This document shows positions 58,430 to 64,000 of a DNA stretch of 64,000 bases, piece by piece. Both the position numbers and the translations under genes were made by a program. The notes under the pieces were generated by a model. The model saw nothing but the letters and a program-made list of their open reading frames with translations. It was not told the DNA's origin and did no database searches. This stretch comes from Candidatus Nitrososphaera evergladensis SR1 (GTDB taxonomy: Archaea; Thermoproteota; Nitrososphaeria; Nitrososphaerales; Nitrososphaeraceae): positions 1,364,001 to 1,428,000 of the forward strand of contig NZ_CP007174.1 of NCBI RefSeq assembly GCF_000730285.1, in the 5' to 3' direction. How positions within the stretch are numbered: position 1 is the first letter of the stretch; every line of letters starts with the position of its first letter.

Positions 58430-59032
58430 CTACTTGCCTCCCTTCTTCTCCTTTGGAGCAGCTGGCGCCGTAGCTTCTCCGCTCTTGCCCTTTTTGATCT
58501 CTTCCTGTATCCATTCAAGGGCGCCAAGGAACGGCTGGCGGCACGTGATGCCTATTTTGCCCATGCCTGCCCCCTTGCCGAGGCTGACTGCGGTTATCCT
58601 TGCGCGGATTTTGGAGCCTATCTTTAGCGCGCGGGAAGACTGGTTGGCAACGATGACGCCTTGCTTGACGTCGCTTTTCAAATAGTCGTCGGTAATCTGC
58701 GAAAGGTGCAAAAGCGCATCAGTCGGGCCGATCCTGACAAACGCGCCAAAGTCGGTGATTTCAACGACCTCGCCTTCTACAATTTCCTGCAACTTGGGGT
58801 AGAACGTGAGCGCCTTGAACGTGACTTTGTGGTATGTGGCGCCATCTCCGGCCACCAGCTTGCCCGTCGAGCTCACCTCTGCGTCGGTGATCATGACAAC
58901 GTATCCAACATCCGGAGAGAGCATGCTTTCATATTTTTCCTTGAGGATCTGGATAGCGGCATCTTTGAGAGAGTTTGTCAGCCTACTTGGAGGAATCCTG
59001 ACGACGTCGCTCATGTGCACTATGGCAAACAT
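58430..59032 (-). CDS. rpo7: RNA polymerase subunit Rpo7 (RpoE')
   Basis: 200 residues: an N-terminal RNP-like domain (VRIPPSRLTNSLKDAAIQI, VVMITDAEV) and an S1 domain (EGEVVEITDFGAFVRIGP; DALLHLSQITDDYL). A Lys/Ala-rich tail ends the protein. Rpo7 forms the stalk with Rpo4 and binds emerging RNA. Confidence 0.94.
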   Translation of the reverse strand: MFAIVHMSDVVRIPPSRLTNSLKDAAIQILKEKYESMLSPDVGYVVMITDAEVSSTGKLVAGDGATYHKVTFKALTFYPKLQEIVEGEVVEITDFGAFVRIGPTDALLHLSQITDDYLKSDVKQGVIVANQSSRALKIGSKIRARITAVSLGKGAGMGKIGITCRQPFLGALEWIQEEIKKGKSGEATAPAAPKEKKGGK

Positions 59033-59263
59033 AATATTGTACGCGAGAATGTGATAAACGCAACTTTATGAACTTTTGGAATGGTTTGATGCATTTAGTA
59101 AGATAATCTCGCCGGACACAGCCAAGAGTCGCCGACGAAATGGTGCAGGTTTTGCGGAAAATGCTAGAAAAATAGGCTTGCATATTATATGTAATGCAAT
59201 TTGTACTGCCTAACTCCCCTAGATACGATGATTTAAATACAGTGTAGGCAAAATTTTTCTTAA

Positions 59264-60376
59264 ATGGTGACGGTAGATCAAGTCCTAGGCTCCCTGAAAA
59301 AGGTGGTTGACCCCGAACTCCACAAGGACATTGTTTCAATGGGAATGATAAAGGATCTTTCGATAAACGACGGCAAGGTGTCTTTCACTCTCGAGCTCAC
59401 TACTCCTGCATGCCCTTTTAACAGCGACATCGAGCGCGACGTGCGCGCCGCCATAGCAGGCATCGGCGTCAAGGACCTGCAAATGCGCGTTACTGCACGC
59501 GTCATGGAAGGAAGGGCGCTAAACCTCGATGAACTGCTGCCGGGAGTAAAAAACATCGTGGCAGTTGCGTCTGGCAAGGGCGGAGTCGGCAAGACTACTG
59601 TGTCTGTAAACCTTGCATTGTCGCTGGCAAAGACCGGTGCCAAGGTCGGGCTTCTTGACGCCGACATTTATGGCCCGAGCGTTCCTCTGATGCTTGGGTT
59701 AAAAGCGCAGCCAGAAGTCGAGAACAACAAGATTCAGCCGCCAGAGGTCGCAGGCGTAAAGGTCATCTCGATGGGCTTTTTCTACGAGCAGTCGCAGCAG
59801 GCCGGCATATATCGCGGCCCGATTGTCTCGGGAATAGTCAAGCAGTTCCTGACCGACGTCAACTGGGGCGAGCTTGACTATCTCATCATAGACCTGCCGC
59901 CGGGAACAGGCGACGCTCCGCTTACAATAGCACAGACGATTCCAATCACAGGCATACTCATAGTCACTACGCCGCAAGACGTTGCCATGAACGTGGCCGT
60001 CAAGGCTGTGGGGATGTTCCACAAGCTCAACGTCCCTATTATTGGCGTCGTGGAAAATATGTCTTTTCTCAACTGTCCGCACTGCAACGAGCAGATCTAC
60101 CTCTTTGGCAAGGGTGGTGGCAAAAGGATAAGCGACGACTTTAACATCCCGTTCATAGGCGAGATCCCTCTGCATCAGCACATCAGCCAAGGAAGCGACA
60201 CCGGAAAACCTACCGTGCTTTCAGAGCCCCAGTCTTTCCAGGCGCAGTCGTTTGAAAAGGCAGCCAAGATGATCGCCGGAAGGATAAGCATCATCGCGGC
60301 AGAAATGCGCGCGCAGGAAGAGGCAGAGGGCAAGGACCCGCAGGAAGGCACCAAGGACCCAGAAAACAAGCCGTGA
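59264..60376 (+). CDS. mrp: Mrp/NBP35-type Fe-S carrier ATPase
   Basis: 370 residues. N-terminal MIP18 (DUF59) domain (~5-85; LKKVVDPELHKDIVSMGM), then a P-loop ParA-like domain: SGKGGVGKTTVSVNLA is the deviant Walker A. CPHC (in SFLNCPHCNEQIY) is the cluster-binding CxxC. Mrp/ApbC proteins carry Fe-S clusters to target enzymes. The C-terminus has a charged tail. Confidence 0.94.
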   Translation: MVTVDQVLGSLKKVVDPELHKDIVSMGMIKDLSINDGKVSFTLELTTPACPFNSDIERDVRAAIAGIGVKDLQMRVTARVMEGRALNLDELLPGVKNIVAVASGKGGVGKTTVSVNLALSLAKTGAKVGLLDADIYGPSVPLMLGLKAQPEVENNKIQPPEVAGVKVISMGFFYEQSQQAGIYRGPIVSGIVKQFLTDVNWGELDYLIIDLPPGTGDAPLTIAQTIPITGILIVTTPQDVAMNVAVKAVGMFHKLNVPIIGVVENMSFLNCPHCNEQIYLFGKGGGKRISDDFNIPFIGEIPLHQHISQGSDTGKPTVLSEPQSFQAQSFEKAAKMIAGRISIIAAEMRAQEEAEGKDPQEGTKDPENKP

Positions 60377-60414
60377 GCTTAATAGCCGGACGCCTGCAAC
60401 AGCAGTAGATCCGC

Positions 60415-60921
60415 TTGCGCCAGGAAGACCTTGAAGAACTCAAAAAGCCGTTTGGCACACTCGTACCGGACGCGCAGGTGACAAAGGAAAAGATCTCTGC
60501 TCTGGTCAAGGGCGCCAAAAAGATAGTCGCAGTGGGTGACGCCACAACAGAGCGGCTGCTTGGTTTTGGCATAACGCCCGACCTTGCAGTAGTAGACGGC
60601 AAGGAACGGCGTCTCTTACGAGAGTATCCAAGGCACGACGCAAAGGAGATGCGCTGTACAAACCCTGCCGGCACGATTTCGCAGGCTGCGGTTGACCTCT
60701 TGAAAAAAGCACTTGTCGAAAAAAAGCCGGTGTTGGTAGTCGTGGAAGGCGAAGAGGACCTGCTTGCACTTCCAGTATTTGCGATGGCGCTGGAGAACTC
60801 TGTCGTCCTGTACGGCCAGCCCCTTGAGGGGATGGTCGCTGTCAAGATAACGCCTGCAAAAAGGAAGCAGGCTAAAGACTTAATGGACAGAATCGGCGTC
60901 GAAAAACATGGCGGGGTATGA
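60415..60921 (+). CDS. GTP-dependent dephospho-CoA kinase
   Basis: 168 residues of the archaeal DUF359 family: VAVGDATTERLLGFGITPD, VVDGKERR, CTNPAGTISQAAVDLL, and VVVEGEEDLLALP with ALENSVVLYGQP. These enzymes complete CoA synthesis with GTP. Start TTG 60415, 38 nt after mrp. Confidence 0.9.
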   Translation: MRQEDLEELKKPFGTLVPDAQVTKEKISALVKGAKKIVAVGDATTERLLGFGITPDLAVVDGKERRLLREYPRHDAKEMRCTNPAGTISQAAVDLLKKALVEKKPVLVVVEGEEDLLALPVFAMALENSVVLYGQPLEGMVAVKITPAKRKQAKDLMDRIGVEKHGGV

Positions 60922-60994
60922 TGATGTGGTGGCTGGAAGATATCCCAGATAGATGATTGTATATACCACTTGCTGACCCCACACAACAAAAAAC

Positions 60995-61138
60995 TCAGCT
61001 GTCGCAGCCGCAGCCGTCCTTGCTCATGTCATACTTGCCAATGTTGAATTTCTTGGCACAAGCATCGCATACGCTCTTGCCATAGTCGATCTTGGCATTG
61101 CAAAACGTGCAGACCATCCCGCCTATCTGTTGCTTCAA
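60995..61138 (-). CDS. 47-residue cysteine-rich protein
   Basis: From TTG 61138: KQQIGGMVCTFCNAKIDYG, CDACAKKFNIGKYD and ending DGCGCDS. CTFC and CDAC form a zinc-ribbon-like site, with a C-terminal GCGCD that could also bind metal. An internal ATG at 61117 is possible. Function unknown. Confidence 0.55.
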   Translation of the reverse strand: MKQQIGGMVCTFCNAKIDYGKSVCDACAKKFNIGKYDMSKDGCGCDS

Positions 61139-61196
61139 CAGTTACAAAAGCGCGTAGTTGATTTTTAAATCTTGTGTCTATTATCGACGCGGATAT

Positions 61197-61697
61197 CTAG
61201 TAAACTGAAATCCTGTGCATAGTGACAGGATTTAAACCACTGCAGGCGATGCAGGTCATGACAAATGTCCTTACGTCATAATTTCCTGGCTTGTCTGGCA
61301 CCCAAGAGAAACTAATCCTAGACCACTGGCTTGGTTCCAGCGCGATTTGCTGAAATGCCAAATACTTGGTTATGCCATCTGAATCCCTGACTTCAAGCAG
61401 TACTGTGGCAGGATAGTCTGCAACGTCACAACCGCTGTTGATGATGGCTTGCACTGATACCTGCGATCCTGCTGCCACTTGTTTTATTCCATTGCCGCTG
61501 AAATCCCTGAATTGCAGCCCTGCTACCTTGGTTGCATCAACCTGCAAACAGTGCTGCTGGTCGCCCTTGACAATCACTTTGGTTTCGCTGTAACCGGATA
61601 TTGTTGCGGCATATGCCCTGTTTGTCAAAGAAGATGTCGCCAGGACGGCTGCCAGAATAACTGCAATTGCTATCGAGCCTGCGGCTTTTAGTAGCAA
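61197..61697 (-). CDS. Secreted beta-sandwich protein
   Basis: 166 residues with a good signal peptide (AGSIAIAVILAAVLATSSL, cleavage probably after AYA). The rest is one beta-sandwich of CARDB/FN3 type: QVSVQAIINSGCDVADYPA and RISFSWVPDKPGNYDVRTF. Five cysteines, some possibly disulfide bonded. Function unknown, cell surface. Confidence 0.75.
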   Translation of the reverse strand: MLLKAAGSIAIAVILAAVLATSSLTNRAYAATISGYSETKVIVKGDQQHCLQVDATKVAGLQFRDFSGNGIKQVAAGSQVSVQAIINSGCDVADYPATVLLEVRDSDGITKYLAFQQIALEPSQWSRISFSWVPDKPGNYDVRTFVMTCIACSGLNPVTMHRISVY

Positions 61698-61744
61698 CTG
61701 GTGGCATCAGGAACGAGCTACGATAAAAAGAGTACGGATGAATC

Positions 61745-61978
61745 TTACATCGGCGCGATCAGTATCTTTGGACGATTTGGAGTATTGTGATGGCATTTCT
61801 TGCCGCAGATAGGGCAGTTCTTCCTGTCAAGGAATATGCACTGGCAAATGTGGACCTTCATGTAACTTTCTGCCGCCCTGCTTGGTTCGCCAGTACCGTT
61901 ACAGAAGGGACACTGCGAGTCTGTGATTTCGATAACCCCCTTGCCTGCACATACGGGGCAGTGTTCCGCCTGCATCAT
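61745..61978 (-). CDS. DnaJ-type zinc-finger microprotein
   Basis: 77 residues with CPVCAGKGVIE and CPFCNGTGEP (CxxCxGxG repeats as in DnaJ), then CQC, CPICGKKCHH. No J-domain is present. May bind unfolded protein or RNA; unknown. Confidence 0.7.
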   Translation of the reverse strand: MMQAEHCPVCAGKGVIEITDSQCPFCNGTGEPSRAAESYMKVHICQCIFLDRKNCPICGKKCHHNTPNRPKILIAPM

Positions 61979-62026
61979 AACCGCTACAGCATAACCAGTG
62001 CTATTTAATCATATCAGTTTAGATTC

Positions 62027-63550
62027 GTGAAGTTTGTTATACTGGCACCGCCAAGGCTAGGCATATTGACGACGATAGGCGACGGGCTTGCTCGCATTGC
62101 CAAGGGGGAGGTGCTCTCTGACGAGTGGAGCCGGCAGGTCTACTCGATGGACGCAAGCCACTATGAAATCAAGCCAGCGCTGGCAGCCTGCCCAAAGGAC
62201 GCCGGCGACGTGCAGGCAATCTGCCATTATGCGTTTTCAAAAAAGGTTCCCCTGACGGGAAGGGGCGCGGGAACCGGCCTGCTTGGCCAGTCGCTTTCAG
62301 ACGGCGGCCTCGTGCTTGACTTTGCAAAGCACATGAACAGGGTGCTTGAAGTGGGCGACGATTATGTCGTAGTCGAGCCCGGGATAGTAAAGGGCATCCT
62401 TGACAAGGAGCTGAAAAAGAGGAACAAGTTCCTGCCGCCGGACCCCGCAAGCAGCAACTATTGCACGATTGGGGGCATGATAGCAGACAATTCAAGCGGC
62501 GTGCACTGCCTTGGATATGGCAATACCATCGACTTTATCGAGGCGCTTGACCTTGTGTACGCAAACGGCTCGGCCGGCCATGCCGACAAGAATAGTTTTG
62601 ACGCTCGCATGGAGAAATTAAGAGGGCTGCTTGGGCAAAGCGCCGAGATGATAAACAGCAGCTACCCAAGGGTGAGCAAGAACTCGTGCGGCTACAGGCT
62701 CGATGCGGCAATAAGGCACGGCTTTGAGCCGCACAAGGTCATTTCGGCGTCAGAGGGAACGCTCGCACTCGTCACGTCTGCAAGGTTCAGGATACTGGAT
62801 CTGCCGCTCCATCGTTTTTTGCTGGTGCTTGGCTTTGAGGACCTGCTTGCCGCAGTAAGGGCCGTCCCTGCGATACTGGAATCGTCGCCGGTCGCCCTTG
62901 AAATGCTGGACGCAACAGTCCTTGCGCTGGAGAAAAACGCAGAGACCGGGTGCCTCTTGTACGTCGAGTTTGCCGGCGACAACCGTACCCAGGTTGAAGC
63001 ACAGATGGCAAGGTGCCAGCAAAGGATGATGACAGCTGCAGGTACCCGGATCGTGGAATACGCGACTGACGAGCAGAGCTTGACCAGGATCTGGGCGGCA
63101 AGAAAGGGGGCCCTTGGCAACATCATGAAGTTGACTGTTGGAAGCAGAAAACCAGTAGGGCTTGTAGAAGACACGGTTGTCCGCCCCGAAATGCTGGCCG
63201 CGCACACGGAAAACCTGCTTGCCGCATACCGGGACAACAACCTTTGCTATGTCATGTACGGCCATGTTGGAGACGGCAACATACACACGCGTCCCTTGGT
63301 CGACACTGGCTCAAAGGCCGAATCCGAGATGATAAGGGCGTTGGCTGCTCGCGTCTTTGCGCAGGTGATAGCAAACGGCGGGACGATAACTGGCGAGCAC
63401 GGCGACGGCCTTGCAAGGGTAGGATACATAGAGCAGATGTACGGCAAGAAAATGACCGCACTTTTCAAGACGGTCAAGGAACTGTTTGACCCGGACTACC
63501 TGCTAAACCCTGGCAAAAAAGTACCGTTTAAGAGCAGGCGCAATGTGTAG
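62027..63550 (+). CDS. FAD-linked oxidase, GlcD/lactate dehydrogenase type
   Basis: 507 residues. FAD-binding PCMH domain: GRGAGTGLLGQSLSDGGLV, then TIGGMIADNSSGVHCLGYG. The substrate-side domain ends with YGHVGDGNIHTRPLV, GGTITGEHGDGLARVGYIE and LFDPDYLLNPGK, which are family signatures. Enzymes of this group oxidise glycolate, D-lactate or similar hydroxyacids. No Fe-S partner subunit is visible. Start GTG 62027. Confidence 0.9.
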   Translation: MKFVILAPPRLGILTTIGDGLARIAKGEVLSDEWSRQVYSMDASHYEIKPALAACPKDAGDVQAICHYAFSKKVPLTGRGAGTGLLGQSLSDGGLVLDFAKHMNRVLEVGDDYVVVEPGIVKGILDKELKKRNKFLPPDPASSNYCTIGGMIADNSSGVHCLGYGNTIDFIEALDLVYANGSAGHADKNSFDARMEKLRGLLGQSAEMINSSYPRVSKNSCGYRLDAAIRHGFEPHKVISASEGTLALVTSARFRILDLPLHRFLLVLGFEDLLAAVRAVPAILESSPVALEMLDATVLALEKNAETGCLLYVEFAGDNRTQVEAQMARCQQRMMTAAGTRIVEYATDEQSLTRIWAARKGALGNIMKLTVGSRKPVGLVEDTVVRPEMLAAHTENLLAAYRDNNLCYVMYGHVGDGNIHTRPLVDTGSKAESEMIRALAARVFAQVIANGGTITGEHGDGLARVGYIEQMYGKKMTALFKTVKELFDPDYLLNPGKKVPFKSRRNV

Positions 63551-63568
63551 CTGGCCGTATACAAAAAC

Positions 63569-64000
63569 ATGCCTGCTGCCTGGAAGACAAGGAGCGCGGA
63601 ATTCAAGAAACTGTGGGGGTACTCGGTCGGCTTGTACGGCGTATGGGTCGCGCACGTCGGGCGCAGGACAGGGCTGTTTGAGGCAATTGCCAAAAGTCCT
63701 GCCACTTTTGAAGAGCTGGCGGCGCAGACCAGTTTCAATCCTGACGCAGTCAAAGCGTGGTGCTCTGCCGCCCTTGCGCTTGGCTTTTTGAGAATGAAAG
63801 GCAAGAAATTGTACCTGCCGGCAAAAACAAAAGAGATCCTTCTTGACAAAAAGAGCCCAGATTACCTTGGCGGCCAGTTCTCGTACATTGCCTTGCGCAG
63901 CCTAGAGTACGGCGGACTTGAAGACCTGATAAGAACAGGCAGAAAGCGTGAAACGACCTCTTTAACGTTTGAAGCCATCGTGGAGGCGACCGACTGGGAC
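63569..64000 (+). CDS. Methyltransferase with winged-helix N-terminus, partial (right edge)
   Basis: The first 144 residues are in the window, from ATG 63569. They form a winged-helix/dimerisation domain: HVGRRTGLFEAIAKSPATF, ELAAQTSFNPDAVKAWCSA, ALGFLRMKGKKLYLPA. The domain and order match the N-terminal part of the methyltransferase at 5247-6323. The SAM-binding core lies beyond the window, so the call rests on the N-terminal domain alone. Confidence 0.65.
   Translation, partial: MPAAWKTRSAEFKKLWGYSVGLYGVWVAHVGRRTGLFEAIAKSPATFEELAAQTSFNPDAVKAWCSAALALGFLRMKGKKLYLPAKTKEILLDKKSPDYLGGQFSYIALRSLEYGGLEDLIRTGRKRETTSLTFEAIVEATDWD

Overview
The window is chromosomal DNA from an archaeon, most likely an ammonia-oxidising thaumarchaeon of the Nitrososphaera type. 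Archaeal signatures are DnaG-type Toprim proteins, CTP-type riboflavin kinase, NreA, Alba, Pth2, aEF-1beta, Cdc48, Rpo7/Spt4, S30e, L10e, a tRNA endonuclease homologue, TATA boxes 25-35 nt ahead of starts with little or no leader, and frequent TTG/GTG starts. Group-specific signs are an ADP-forming CoA ligase with ATP-grasp ahead of the CoA-binding domain, several cupredoxins, many tiny zinc-finger proteins, a family of ~120-residue roadblock-like proteins, and an archaeosortase homologue. Placement at genus level is inference.

Layout. 0-10.7 kb: CoA ligase (cut by the left edge), amidotransferase, Toprim protein, dnaG, riboflavin kinase and FAD synthetase facing each other, a methyltransferase, nreA, proS and small proteins. 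10.8-18.6 kb: smc, then a minus-strand cluster transcribed as radical SAM enzyme, CysRS-like protein, tandem GNAT protein and myo-inositol-phosphate synthase. 18.6-33 kb: transporters, Alba, a secreted propeller, pth2, geranylgeranyl reductase, EF-1beta, Cdc48, heme O synthase, a membrane protein with two cupredoxin domains, a JAMM protein, aspS and a Zn/KH protein. 33.4-37.5 kb: an AT-rich, gene-poor stretch with decayed reading frames, hairpin-forming repeats, a perfect 20-bp repeat near each edge, and three lone accessory genes. 37.5-50.6 kb: ABC ATPase, XPD-like helicase, archaeosortase homologue, DNA polymerase IV with pgk, rpl10e, endA, and a run of very small zinc proteins. 50.6-64 kb: tRNA-Glu with a T-loop intron, a PH-like protein, DRG GTPase, a cupredoxin, NAD synthesis genes (nadX, nadA, nadC) mixed with rpo7-spt4, Mrp, dephospho-CoA kinase, an FAD-linked oxidase and a methyltransferase cut by the right edge.

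How genes fit together. ribK and the FAD synthetase make FMN and FAD; nadX-nadA-nadC make the NAD precursor; the GTP-type dephospho-CoA kinase finishes CoA. Dpo4, NreA, the XPD-like helicase, SMC and DnaG serve DNA maintenance, and Dpo4 and NreA both end in PCNA-binding-like motifs. Cupredoxins and heme O synthase fit a copper-based respiratory chain.

The best candidate for an undescribed system is the radical SAM / CysRS-like / tandem GNAT / Ino1 cluster. The CysRS-like protein is short at its C-terminus and two of its four zinc-ligand positions are changed. Three of the four genes resemble enzyme classes used for mycothiol, so a cysteine-inositol small molecule is possible, but a plain aminoacyl-tRNA synthetase beside a lipid-inositol gene is not excluded. 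Other notable points are a cysteine-free archaeosortase homologue, an RGG-repeat insertion in DnaG, the repeat-bounded AT-rich segment, and the tRNA-Glu T-loop intron.
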